64,000 nt of DNA, taken from assembly GCA_964390465.1 (NCBI GenBank), contig CAYMIJ010000008.1:1-64000 (forward strand). Reading direction: 5' to 3'. The stretch is from JADZAI01 sp964390465 (GTDB lineage: Bacteria; Pseudomonadota; Alphaproteobacteria; Micropepsales; Micropepsaceae). The translations under genes and the position numbers were made by a program. Shown in pieces: positions 8,615 through 16,870 of the stretch; position 1 is the stretch's first letter; every line of letters starts with the position of its first letter. Under the pieces are notes generated by a model. It was given only the letters and a program-made list of their open reading frames with translations, was not told where the DNA came from and made no database searches.

Positions 8615-9424
8615 ATGCCCGCACTGCTCATCGTCATCATTCTCGGCATTATTGAGGGCCTGACAGAGTTTCTGCCGGTCTCCTCGACCGCGCATCTGCT
8701 CCTGGCGCAGGACATGCTCGGCTTCCATCCGCCTGGCGACGTTTTCCCAATTGTCATCCAGTTCGGCGCGATTCTGGCGGTGGTCGCGGTTTACTGGCGC
8801 AAGTTCTGGGACGTGCTCGTGGGCCTGCCCTCCTCAGCCGATGCCCGGCATTTCGCATTGTCGGTGATCGTCGCGTTCCTGCCAGCCGCCGTGGCGGGCG
8901 TTCTGCTGCACGGGTTCATCAAGAAAGTGCTGTTCAATCCTGAGATCGCGCCGATGGTGATCGCCACAACGCTGATCATCGGCGGCATCATTATGCTGAT
9001 CGGCGAGCGCATCGCGCCTGCGCCGCGTCATGTCGATGCTGACCGCCTGCCTTTGTGGAAGGCCTTTCAGATCGGGCTGTGCCAGATTGTCGCGATCATT
9101 CCGGGTGTGTCACGATCGGGCGCGACCATATTGGGCGGGCAGTTGCTGGGCGTTGAGCGCAAGGCCGGCGCCGCCTTCACTTTCTATCTCGCCGTGCCGA
9201 CCATGATGGGCGCAACCGTGCTCGACCTCTACAAAAACCGCGAGATTCTGGGCGCGGCGGCGGGCATGGACATCGCCATCGGCTTCGTGGTGTCGTTTCT
9301 GGTCGCCTTCGTGGTGGTAAAGGGCTTTGTCGCTTTTGTCGGTCGCTTTGGGCTTAAACCCTTTGCCTGGTACAGAATTGCCCTTGGCATCGCGATTTTC
9401 GCCCTCTGGCACCAAACCATATAA
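8615..9424 (+). CDS. uppP: Undecaprenyl-diphosphatase UppP (BacA)
   Basis: This 269-residue integral membrane enzyme removes a phosphate from undecaprenyl diphosphate and so recycles the lipid carrier for peptidoglycan and other surface polymers. Loss or excess of the enzyme affects bacitracin response. The two family signatures are present: EGLTEFLPVSSTAH near the N-terminus and PGVSRSGATI near residue 165, which together form the active site. About eight hydrophobic segments are visible. Length is typical. It stands alone on the plus strand, 97 bp before ahcY, from which it may be separated by a short AT-rich hairpin. Identification is secure. Confidence 0.96.
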   Translation: MPALLIVIILGIIEGLTEFLPVSSTAHLLLAQDMLGFHPPGDVFPIVIQFGAILAVVAVYWRKFWDVLVGLPSSADARHFALSVIVAFLPAAVAGVLLHGFIKKVLFNPEIAPMVIATTLIIGGIIMLIGERIAPAPRHVDADRLPLWKAFQIGLCQIVAIIPGVSRSGATILGGQLLGVERKAGAAFTFYLAVPTMMGATVLDLYKNREILGAAAGMDIAIGFVVSFLVAFVVVKGFVAFVGRFGLKPFAWYRIALGIAIFALWHQTI

Positions 9425-9521
9425 AGAAATCTTTATATATTTCTTGCGACAATAAAGGCGGGCTGATAGAGGCCCGATGCAAGGACGCTGTGTGCCTGCA
9501 TTCCCACACGCCTGAGGTCTC
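9424..9521 (+). other. Structured spacer between uppP and ahcY
   Basis: Three inverted repeats fill this gap. The first is AAGAAAT (9424-9430) with ATTTCTT (9439-9445). The second is CGGGC (9459-9463) with GCCCG (9472-9476). The third pairs GCTGTGTG (9487-9494) with CACACGC (9505-9511) around one bulged T, ending about 10 nt before the ahcY start. The first might weakly terminate uppP. The last two could fold in the ahcY leader. The conserved core of the known SAH riboswitch, which often controls ahcY, is not recognisable here. Confidence 0.4.
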
Positions 9522-10925
9522 ATGACAAAGCACGATTATCACGTCGCCGACATCAAACTTGCCGATTTCGGCCGCAAGGAAATTGACCTGGCCGAAGGCG
9601 AAATGCCGGGCCTGATGGCCACCCGCGAGGAGTTCGGCCCGAAGCAGCCCCTGAAAGGCGCCCGCATCGCCGGTTCGCTGCACATGACGATCCAGACCGC
9701 CGTTCTGATCGAAACGCTGACGGCGCTGGGCGCCGATGTGCGCTGGGTGTCGTGCAACATCTACTCGACACAGGATCACGCCGCCGCCGCCATTGCCGCA
9801 GGTGGCACGCCAGTGTTCGCCTATAAGGGCGAGACGCTGACCGAATACTGGGACTTCACCGCCAAGCTGTTCGACTGGCACGATGGCGGCATGCCGAACA
9901 TGATCCTGGACGATGGCGGCGACGCCACCATGTTCGTGCATATGGGCCTGCGCGCCGAACTTGGCGACACGGCGTTTCTGGAAACACCGCATTCGGAAGA
10001 AGAGGAAATCTTCTTCGCGCTTCTGAAAAAGACGCTGGCCAAAAAGCACAAGGGCTGGTTTGCCCAGCTCGCCGCCAATATCAAAGGCGTGTCGGAAGAA
10101 ACCACCACCGGCGTCAACCGCCTCTATCAGCTGGCCGCACAGAACAAGCTGCTGTTCCCCGCCATCAACGTGAATGACAGCGTCACCAAGTCGAAGTTCG
10201 ACAATCTCTATGGCTGCCGTGAAAGTCTGGTCGATGCCATTCGCCGTGGCACCGACGTGATGATGTCGGGCAAGACCGCGTTCGTCGCCGGCTTCGGTGA
10301 CGTGGGCAAGGGTTCTGCCGCTTCGCTGCGTCAGGCAGGCTGCCGTGTGCTGGTTTCGGAAGTCGATCCCATCTGTGCGCTGCAGGCCGCGATGGAAGGC
10401 TATGAGGTCGTCACGCTGGAAGACGCCTGCCCGCGCGCCGACATTTTCGTCACCGCCACCGGCAACAAGAACATCATCACCGTCGACCACATGCGCGCGA
10501 TGAAAGACCGCGCCATCGTCTGCAATATCGGCCACTTCGATAACGAGATCGACGTCGCTGGCCTGAAGAACTTCAAGTGGAACAACATCAAGCCGCAGGT
10601 CGACGAGGTAGAGCTGGCTTCGGGCAAGCGCATCATCCTTCTGTCGGAAGGCCGCCTGGTGAATCTCGGCAACGCCATGGGCCATCCCAGTTTCGTGATG
10701 TCGGCCTCGTTCACCAACCAGACCATCGCGCAGATCGAGCTGTGGACCAATCCCGGCAAGTACGAGAAGAAGGTCTACACGCTGCCCAAGCATCTCGACG
10801 AAAAAGTCGCGCGCCTGCATCTGGAAAAGATTGGCGTGAAACTGACCAAGCTGAGCACAGAGCAAGCTGATTATATCGGCGTGACGGTGGGCGGTCCCTA
10901 CAAGGCCGATCACTACCGCTACTGA
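9522..10925 (+). CDS. ahcY: Adenosylhomocysteinase (S-adenosyl-L-homocysteine hydrolase)
   Basis: This 467-residue cytosolic enzyme splits S-adenosylhomocysteine into adenosine and homocysteine, relieving product inhibition of methyltransferases and feeding the methionine cycle. The NAD-binding glycine motif GFGDVGKGSA lies near residue 257. The substrate-binding region near the N-terminus (MTIQTAVLIETL) and the conserved C-terminal tail ending KADHYRY are present. The length matches the long bacterial form with its extra insertion of about 40 residues. A strong Rho-independent terminator follows the stop codon. The divL gene comes next on the same strand after the terminator, so the two are probably separate units. 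Identification is certain. Confidence 0.98.
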   Translation: MTKHDYHVADIKLADFGRKEIDLAEGEMPGLMATREEFGPKQPLKGARIAGSLHMTIQTAVLIETLTALGADVRWVSCNIYSTQDHAAAAIAAGGTPVFAYKGETLTEYWDFTAKLFDWHDGGMPNMILDDGGDATMFVHMGLRAELGDTAFLETPHSEEEEIFFALLKKTLAKKHKGWFAQLAANIKGVSEETTTGVNRLYQLAAQNKLLFPAINVNDSVTKSKFDNLYGCRESLVDAIRRGTDVMMSGKTAFVAGFGDVGKGSAASLRQAGCRVLVSEVDPICALQAAMEGYEVVTLEDACPRADIFVTATGNKNIITVDHMRAMKDRAIVCNIGHFDNEIDVAGLKNFKWNNIKPQVDEVELASGKRIILLSEGRLVNLGNAMGHPSFVMSASFTNQTIAQIELWTNPGKYEKKVYTLPKHLDEKVARLHLEKIGVKLTKLSTEQADYIGVTVGGPYKADHYRY

Positions 10926-10946
10926 TCGCGTTAAATCACATCGCAG

Positions 10947-10979
10947 AACGCCGCCCATCTTCGGGCGGCGTTTTCTTTT
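10947..10979 (+). terminator. Rho-independent terminator of ahcY
   Basis: A perfect 10-bp stem (AACGCCGCCC at 10947-10956 with 10963-10972) closes a 6-nt loop and is followed by a T-rich tail ending at 10979. It lies 21 nt after the ahcY stop and points the right way. Confidence 0.93.
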
Positions 10980-11000
10980 GCGCGGTCCGCATCATGTTCT

Positions 11001-11050
11001 GACTCTTTCACCATGAGTCCGACGCGCATATCGTAGGGCGCAGCCGATTC
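11001..11050. promoter_or_regulatory. Cluster of three GANTC (CcrM-type methylation) sites upstream of divL
   Basis: GACTC (11001-11005), GAGTC (11015-11019) and GATTC (11046-11050) lie within 50 bp, 40-90 bp before the divL start. GANTC is the target of the cell-cycle methyltransferase CcrM in alphaproteobacteria, and methylation of such sites in promoters times transcription of several cell-cycle genes. At this base composition roughly one site per few hundred bp would be expected. No TTAA-N7-TTAA (CtrA) box is seen here. A regulatory role is inference. Confidence 0.55.
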
Positions 11051-11089
11051 GGGCCAACCGGGCAGGCGTCGGGGAAAAACTGGGGCGGT

Positions 11090-13558
11090 ATGCAGGCGGA
11101 ACGCAACACGGCATGGCATCTGAAGATGGGGCAGCTCGCGAGCGCGCTGGCGTCATCAAGCATGCTCACGCCGTGCGCCTTTGCGGCAGATGGCGCGCCC
11201 ATTGGCACATTTGCCGCCGTCGGTCTGGTGGCGCTGGCGGTGGCAGGCGTCTTGTTCAGTGCAGCCACGCTGCAGAGGGCGCGCAGCCGCGAGATGCGTC
11301 TGGTGGCCGAGCTTGCCGATGCCCGTCGCAATGCCGCCGAGCGTACGGCGCTGCTCCTGTCGGGTGATGCCCCGCTCTATCTTTATGTCAACGGGCAGCA
11401 GATGCGGCCACGCGTGTTTGGCCCTGACCCGGAACGTCTGGAGCGTCTCCTGCGCGGTCCCGACAGCGGCGTGATCGCAGATGCCATCCGCAAGCTATGC
11501 GCGAATGGGGATGCCTTCACGCTGACCGCTCAGGAGCCATCGGGAACGCCGTGCCGGATGCGTGGTCGCGCTGCGGGGCGGGATGCGGCTGTCACTGTTG
11601 AACGGATCAGCGAAGGCGAAATGAAAAAAGCGCCCATGCCTTCCGTCAACAGCGAGTTTTCAGGCCTGGTTGATGCACTGCCGATGCCATTTGCCGTGCG
11701 TGGGCGGGATGGGCGGCTGATCTATGCCAATGCGGCCTATGCGCGGGCCGCCGGGGCCTCCAGCCCTGCCTCGGCCATGGCTGCACAGGCAAAGCTCTTC
11801 TCGGACGAGTCAGCGCTGGCTGAATCGGCATTGGGCACAGGCAAGGCAGTCAAGGAGCAGCGTTTCGCCGTCATGGGCGGGCAAAGACGCTCCATCGAGG
11901 CACATGTTTCCCCGTTGGGCGATGTTGTCGGCATCGCCATTTCTGACGAAAGCGGTGCCGCCGATGCCAGGAGTAAACTGCAACGTCACATCGATGCCTA
12001 TAATGAAACACTGAACCGGCTGAAAACCGCTGTCGCTGTTTTCGGGCCGGATCAGAAGCTGACCTTCTTCAACACGGCCTATGTCGATCTGTGGCGTCTC
12101 GATTCGGCTTGGCTCGCACAGAAACCTTCAGAAGGTGACATTCTGGACGCGCTACGCGACAAGCGGCGCCTGCCCGAAGAAAAGAGCTTCAAGGACTTCA
12201 AACGCGCGCGCGCTGAACTCTATGGCAAGGTGACTGCGCCCCAGGAAGAATTCTGGCACTTGCCAGACGGAACGACTCTGCGGATCGCAGGCCAGCCTCA
12301 TCCCTTTGGGGGGCTTCTGTATCTGTATGAAGATATGACCGAACAGCTCAATCTGGAACGAAGATACAATGACCTTTTCAGTGTCCAGCGCTCGACGCTT
12401 GACCACCTGAGCGAAGGTGTCGCGTTTTTCGGCACGGATGGGCGACTGAAACTGTGGAATGCATCCTTTGCAGATCTGTGGATGCTGGGGTCAGAGCAAC
12501 TGTCCGGTGAGCCGCATGTCGACAAGGTGGCCCTTCTATGCGCCGGGCTTGGCAGCACAACGGAATGGGACACCGTGCGGGTTCATGTGATCGGAGGGTC
12601 GCAGCGCGAAGACACGCAGGGCGAAATGCGCCGGGCTGATGGTCTGACACTACGTTACGCCGCCGTTTCCATGCCTGATGGCGCAACACTGACCAGCTTT
12701 GTGGACATGACGGACAGCGTGCGGGCCGAACAGAGCCTCATGGAAAAGAACGAGGCGCTGACAACTGCGGCACGACTGAAGACCGAATTCATCAGCCATG
12801 TATCCTATCAGCTGATCGTGCCGCTGACCTCGATCATGGGTTTTTCAGAAGCACTGCAGGCTGGCATTGCCGGTCCGCTCAACCCCAGGCAGGATGACTA
12901 TCTGCGCAATGTCGTTGCCGCCTCTGCGGAACTGAAAACACAGATCGACAATATGGTCGATCTTGCGGCCATCGACGCCGGCGAGCTCAGCCTCGATCTG
13001 CGCCCGTTCGACCCTGTTGAGCTGCTCTCCAGCCTGCGTGCAATGGTGCAGGACCGTTGCAACAAGCAGGGGCTTGAGCTGGTCGTGGCCGTACCGGAAT
13101 CGATCGGCCTGATGACGGGCGATTCAACCCGTCTCAAACAGGTCATGTTCAATCTGCTCGCCAATGCCATGACGTTCACGCCGTCGGGTGAAACGATCGA
13201 GTTTGGGGCGGCAGCCGAAGGTGAGGGTGTCCGCTTCTGGGTGCGCGATACCGGGCCGGGACTGGCCCCTGAACAACAGGCGCGGGCCTTCGAGCGCTTT
13301 CAAAGTTCAAAGGGCGGCGAAGGTCCACGCGGCCCGGGCCTTGGGCTTGCACTGGCCAATTCGATCATCGCGCTTCACGGTGGCTGGGTCTCGCTTCAAT
13401 CCGAGAAGGGCAAGGGAGCGACCTTCACCTGTCATCTGCCGCGCGCCATAGAATCCCCCGCCCTGCCAGGCTTCGATGCGCCGGTCCGTGAACTCCCAGA
13501 ACCAGAAGCGGGTCCTGGCACTGTGACGGTGTCAGACGCGGTGCCCGCCGCAGAATAA
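11090..13558 (+). CDS. divL: DivL-like cell-cycle PAS sensor pseudokinase (Tyr in place of phospho-His)
   Basis: This 822-residue protein has one N-terminal membrane segment (about 37-57). Three PAS-like domains follow (about 190-290, 305-420, 427-550), then a dimerisation/H-box region (560-625) and a HATPase domain (670-785). The HATPase domain keeps the N box (NLLANAMTF), G1 (DTGPGLAP) and G2 (GPGLGLALA). The H box reads VSYQLIVPLTSI, where the standard phosphoacceptor His is replaced by Tyr573. This is the hallmark of DivL, known in Caulobacter as a non-canonical kinase that binds DivK~P and controls the CckA-CtrA pathway. The position between ahcY and the tsaE-addAB series also recalls DivL in other alphaproteobacteria (from memory). 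It could be another Tyr-bearing PAS kinase, but DivL is the best call. A cluster of GANTC sites lies just upstream. Confidence 0.8.
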   Translation: MQAERNTAWHLKMGQLASALASSSMLTPCAFAADGAPIGTFAAVGLVALAVAGVLFSAATLQRARSREMRLVAELADARRNAAERTALLLSGDAPLYLYVNGQQMRPRVFGPDPERLERLLRGPDSGVIADAIRKLCANGDAFTLTAQEPSGTPCRMRGRAAGRDAAVTVERISEGEMKKAPMPSVNSEFSGLVDALPMPFAVRGRDGRLIYANAAYARAAGASSPASAMAAQAKLFSDESALAESALGTGKAVKEQRFAVMGGQRRSIEAHVSPLGDVVGIAISDESGAADARSKLQRHIDAYNETLNRLKTAVAVFGPDQKLTFFNTAYVDLWRLDSAWLAQKPSEGDILDALRDKRRLPEEKSFKDFKRARAELYGKVTAPQEEFWHLPDGTTLRIAGQPHPFGGLLYLYEDMTEQLNLERRYNDLFSVQRSTLDHLSEGVAFFGTDGRLKLWNASFADLWMLGSEQLSGEPHVDKVALLCAGLGSTTEWDTVRVHVIGGSQREDTQGEMRRADGLTLRYAAVSMPDGATLTSFVDMTDSVRAEQSLMEKNEALTTAARLKTEFISHVSYQLIVPLTSIMGFSEALQAGIAGPLNPRQDDYLRNVVAASAELKTQIDNMVDLAAIDAGELSLDLRPFDPVELLSSLRAMVQDRCNKQGLELVVAVPESIGLMTGDSTRLKQVMFNLLANAMTFTPSGETIEFGAAAEGEGVRFWVRDTGPGLAPEQQARAFERFQSSKGGEGPRGPGLGLALANSIIALHGGWVSLQSEKGKGATFTCHLPRAIESPALPGFDAPVRELPEPEAGPGTVTVSDAVPAAE

Positions 13559-13570
13559 AAGACAAACTGT

Positions 13571-13891
13571 TCAGTGCTGGCTGGCTGGCAGACGGACGAC
13601 GAGGCCGTCGAGATCTTTGGTCAGCTTGATCTGGCACGACAGGCGCGAGGCAGGCGTCACCTCGTTGGCGAAATCCAGCATGGTCTGTTCCATGTCGGAC
13701 TTTTCGGGAAGCTTCGCCGCAAAGGCACCATCGACATAGACATGGCAGGTGGCGCAGGCGCAGGCTCCACCGCAATCGGCGTCGATGCCAGGCACCAGAT
13801 TCTTCACCGCCGCTTCCATCACACTGAGGCCTTCTGCAGCCTCCACGCTGTGTTCCTTGCCGTTGTGTTCAATGAACGTGACTTTCGGCAT
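13571..13891 (-). CDS. [2Fe-2S] ferredoxin, adrenodoxin/putidaredoxin type
   Basis: This 106-residue electron carrier has the cluster ligands Cys40, Cys46, Cys49 and Cys86 in the spacing C-x5-C-x2-C-x36-C typical of vertebrate-type ferredoxins (adrenodoxin, putidaredoxin, FdVI). An extra Cys44 lies inside the loop. Such proteins shuttle single electrons from a flavoprotein reductase to a cytochrome P450 or to Fe-S assembly. The matching reductase gene lies about 100 bp upstream on the same strand, so the two are likely one unit. No P450 or isc gene is near, so the final acceptor is unknown. It ends 12 bp from divL, tail to tail. The ATG at 13891 starts the conserved MPKVTFIEHNG sequence. Confidence 0.93.
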   Translation of the reverse strand: MPKVTFIEHNGKEHSVEAAEGLSVMEAAVKNLVPGIDADCGGACACATCHVYVDGAFAAKLPEKSDMEQTMLDFANEVTPASRLSCQIKLTKDLDGLVVRLPASQH

Positions 13892-13993
13892 CTGATTTTC
13901 CCTTGGCGAGCGAAAGTGCCGCCCGCGTCATGTTTCGCTGCTAGAAATCATGACCGCCTGCGTCTTGCAAGACGCTGCGTTCATGCCGCTGCG

Positions 13994-15214
13994 TCAATCA
14001 CCCGCCATCAGATCTTTCATGGTGATCGAGGGATCGGCAAGGCGGGCGGGCGAAACCGCTTTCTTCTGGGCGATCATCATGCGGCCGATCATGTATTCGG
14101 GCACGGCATTCACGGCATCGACCGCTGCCACCACGCCGTCGCGCAGATAGAAGGCCGCAAACCTGCGGGCCGCCGGATCACCGCGCACCACCACCTCATC
14201 GCCGGGGTCAGACAGGCCCGCGATCTGGAGTTTCAGATCATACTGATCCGACCAGAACCACGGCACCTCGGCATAAGGCTTGGGCCGCCCAACGATGGCG
14301 AGCGCTGCCGCCTTGGCCTGGTCGATCGCGTTCTGCACCGATTCCAGGCGAAGCCGCCGCCCCAGCAGAGCGTTGGGATGACTGGCACAGTCGCCCGCGG
14401 CATAGACATCCGGGTCCGACGTGCGGGCATATTCATCGACTACAATGCCGTTCTCGCACACGATGCCCGCCGCCTTTGCAACGTCCTGCTCAGGAATGAT
14501 GCCTATGCCGGCAACAACCAGATCAGCCGGCAGACCGCCATTGGCGGTTTTCACGATCAGTCCGCCATCCGGCGCCTGCTCAAAACCCGTGACACCGGTC
14601 TGCGTGAGAATCCTCACCCCCGCCGCACGATGCACACCCTGAAAGAAGTCCGACATGAAGGCAGAGGTCACACGCTGAAGGCAGCGCTCCATCGCCTCAA
14701 CCACGGTGACGACAAGCCCGTGCTTCACCGCAACCGCTGCCACCTCAAGGCCGATATAACCGCCACCTACAACAACCAGCCTGCGCCCCGGCTGGAACGA
14801 AGGCTGCAACGCCTTCACGTCATCCATACCACGCACATAGAAGATGCCGGGAAGGTCAGAGCCCGGCACGGTAAGACGGCGCACGCGGCTGCCGGTCGCG
14901 AACATCAGCGTGTCATAGGCCAGCGTCTCACCGCCTCCAAGGGTGACAGCTTTGTCCGCAAGACTCACCGCACCCACCCGCTGCCCCAGATGCAGCGTGG
15001 CCCCGGCCTGCGCGTAGAACTCCAGCGGCTTGATATAAAGACGCTCCTCGCTCAGCTCACCCGAGAGAAACTTCTTGGACAGCGGCGGGCGCTGATAGGG
15101 CGGGTAGGGCTCATCGCCGATCAGCGCGATGGGCTGCGTGTAGCCCTCGGCCCGTAGACTTGTCACGAGCTGCGAAGCCGCCTGCCCCGCGCCGATCACT
15201 ACCGTGCCTGCCAT
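13994..15214 (-). CDS. FAD-dependent ferredoxin reductase (putidaredoxin-reductase family)
   Basis: The 406-residue flavoprotein takes electrons from NAD(P)H and passes them to the ferredoxin encoded just downstream. It begins MAGTVVIGAGQAASQ, an FAD-binding dinucleotide fold. A second fold, VVVGGGYIGLEVAA near residue 150, binds NAD(P)H. The FAD motif DVYAAGDCA lies near residue 275, and the C-terminal dimer/reductase domain follows. I chose the ATG at 15214, since GGAG lies about 10 nt upstream and the family starts here. An open frame upstream to 15304 would add 30 residues unlike the family. It is divergent from tsaE. Rubredoxin reductase is a possible alternative, but the adrenodoxin-type neighbour makes ferredoxin the likely partner. 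Confidence 0.92.
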   Translation of the reverse strand: MAGTVVIGAGQAASQLVTSLRAEGYTQPIALIGDEPYPPYQRPPLSKKFLSGELSEERLYIKPLEFYAQAGATLHLGQRVGAVSLADKAVTLGGGETLAYDTLMFATGSRVRRLTVPGSDLPGIFYVRGMDDVKALQPSFQPGRRLVVVGGGYIGLEVAAVAVKHGLVVTVVEAMERCLQRVTSAFMSDFFQGVHRAAGVRILTQTGVTGFEQAPDGGLIVKTANGGLPADLVVAGIGIIPEQDVAKAAGIVCENGIVVDEYARTSDPDVYAAGDCASHPNALLGRRLRLESVQNAIDQAKAAALAIVGRPKPYAEVPWFWSDQYDLKLQIAGLSDPGDEVVVRGDPAARRFAAFYLRDGVVAAVDAVNAVPEYMIGRMMIAQKKAVSPARLADPSITMKDLMAGD

Positions 15215-15323
15215 GAAAACAACTCCGCCTCGCACACAGACGCAGCCTTGCCGGATCGGCGCGCGTGAATCAACGCCTGAGGCAGCGTTGAAGCGCGTGC
15301 CCATGTGAGGCAGAACAGCCCAT

Positions 15324-15800
15324 GTGGAAACGATGATTCAGAACGGGAACAACAGCCTTGCCCTTAGCGGGCTGGAGGCGTCCGCGCGGCTGGGTGCGCT
15401 GATCGCGGGCCATCTTCAGTCGGGCGCGGCGGTGCTGCTGCGCGGCGATCTGGGCGCGGGCAAGACGACGCTCGCCCGCGCCATCCTGACCGCGCTGGGC
15501 CATACGGGCGAGGTGCCCTCGCCCACCTTCACGCTGATGCAGGCATATGCGCTGCCGCGCCTCCATGTCACACATTGCGATCTCTACCGGCTGCAGACAC
15601 CGGAGGAGATTTTCGAGCTGGGCTTCGACGACGCGCTGGCACGTGGTGCGGTGCTCGTCGAATGGCCTGAACAGGCCGAAGCCTTCATGCCAGCGGAGCG
15701 CCTGGAGGTCTGCCTGCAGGCGGAACCGCGCATGGCCGCCGTGACCGGCACCGGGTGCTGGCAGGCCGCTGCCCGATCCATCACCGGGGCACTGTCATGA
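15324..15800 (+). CDS. tsaE: tRNA t6A37 threonylcarbamoyladenosine biosynthesis ATPase TsaE
   Basis: TsaE is the small ATPase that works with TsaB and TsaD to place the t6A modification on ANN-decoding tRNAs. The 158-residue protein has the P-loop GDLGAGKTT at 41-49. The SPTFTLMQAY segment and the conserved HCDLYRL and EWPE motifs follow. Translation may start at GTG 15324 or at the in-frame ATG 15333; the latter has GGAA just upstream. It opens a tightly packed plus-strand unit and overlaps the next gene by 4 nt (ATGA), implying translational coupling to amgK. The C-terminal 35 residues are alanine-rich and little conserved. Identification is firm. Confidence 0.94.
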   Translation: METMIQNGNNSLALSGLEASARLGALIAGHLQSGAAVLLRGDLGAGKTTLARAILTALGHTGEVPSPTFTLMQAYALPRLHVTHCDLYRLQTPEEIFELGFDDALARGAVLVEWPEQAEAFMPAERLEVCLQAEPRMAAVTGTGCWQAAARSITGALS

Positions 15801-16870
15801 GCCGCGAGGATGACATCGCCGCCTTCCTGCAATCGACCGGGTGGGCGGTGGCCCAGCGCACGCGTCTGGCGGGGGATGCCTCGACCCGGCGCTATGAACG
15901 CCTGACGCGCGGTGGCGAGAGCGCCATCCTGATGGATCAGCCCCCGGCGGTCGAAAGCCAACCCTGTCCGCCGCTCGCCACAGACAGGGAGCGTGCCCAG
16001 CTCGGCTATAACGCTCTGGCGCGGCTGGCGGCGGGGCGCGTCAACGCCTTTGTCGATTGTGCGCGCTATCTGAAGTCGCTGGGCCTGTCGGCACCCGAGA
16101 TCCACGCCGATGATGCGGGCCACGGACTGGCCGTGCTGGAGGATCTGGGCGACGGGCTTTATGCGCGGCTGATCGAGTCCGGTGCCGACGAGGCTCCGCT
16201 TTATGATGCCGCCATTGACGTTCTGGTGCGCCTGCATGATGTCACGCCACCCAAGACCCTGCCGGGCGGCTGGCCGCTGCTGAGCTATGACGAGCTGGCC
16301 CTGAAAACAGCGCACGACATCTTCATCGAATGGATGCCGCAATGGGCCGGGTGCGCCGCCTTCAGCGCCGCGAGCCTCAAAGCATGGGAGAAGGCATGGC
16401 GTCCAATCCGGGCGCGCGGCGTAGACCAGGCGAGCGTGTTCTGCCACCGCGACTTCCATGCCGAGAATCTGATCTGGCTGCCTGAGCGCGATGGCGCGGC
16501 CCGTGTGGGGCTGCTGGATTTCCAGGACGCGGTGCGCGCCCACCCGGCGTGGGATCTGTCCATGCTGCTGCATGATGCACGGCGCGATGTAGCGCCTGAA
16601 CGCGAACAGGCGGCCCTTGCGCGCTATCTGTCACACGCCCGTCTTCCAGACGAGGCAGACTTTCTGGCCGACTATCACGCGCTGGGGGCGCTCAACATCG
16701 TGCGGATTCTGGGCATCTTCGCTCGCCTTGTGAAACGCGACAGCAAGCCGCGCTACGAGGCGTTCATGCCGCGCCTGTGGCGCTATCTCGATACCTGCCT
16801 TGCCGACCCGCGGCTTGACCGTCTGGCCGACTGGTTTGCAGCCAACGTCCCGCGCGAGATGCGCCGATGA
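15797..16870 (+). CDS. amgK: Anomeric MurNAc/GlcNAc kinase AmgK (aminoglycoside-phosphotransferase fold)
   Basis: The 357-residue kinase has the phosphotransferase motif HRDFHAEN (His217, Asp219, Asn224) and the metal-binding LLDFQDA. Proteins of this family next to MurU phosphorylate the anomeric carbon of MurNAc (and GlcNAc) from recycled peptidoglycan, bypassing de novo MurA/MurB synthesis; this route can reduce fosfomycin sensitivity. The start is the ATG at 15797, which overlaps the tsaE stop by 4 nt; a longer in-frame ATG at 15755 is inside tsaE and unlikely. It overlaps murU by 4 nt, and that neighbour is the main support for AmgK rather than a generic phosphotransferase. The enzyme is cytosolic. 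Confidence 0.9.
   Translation: MSREDDIAAFLQSTGWAVAQRTRLAGDASTRRYERLTRGGESAILMDQPPAVESQPCPPLATDRERAQLGYNALARLAAGRVNAFVDCARYLKSLGLSAPEIHADDAGHGLAVLEDLGDGLYARLIESGADEAPLYDAAIDVLVRLHDVTPPKTLPGGWPLLSYDELALKTAHDIFIEWMPQWAGCAAFSAASLKAWEKAWRPIRARGVDQASVFCHRDFHAENLIWLPERDGAARVGLLDFQDAVRAHPAWDLSMLLHDARRDVAPEREQAALARYLSHARLPDEADFLADYHALGALNIVRILGIFARLVKRDSKPRYEAFMPRLWRYLDTCLADPRLDRLADWFAANVPREMRR

Noticed and set aside
9424..9521. SAH riboswitch before ahcY
   Set aside because: The conserved core sequence is not seen, only generic hairpins.
9354..10958. Minus-strand open frame of 534 codons opposite ahcY
   Set aside because: Mirror frame of a conserved gene; no start signal or known motif.
13574..15157. 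Plus-strand open frame of 527 codons opposite ferredoxin and its reductase
   Set aside because: Mirror frame of two conserved genes with low-complexity His/Arg-rich translation.
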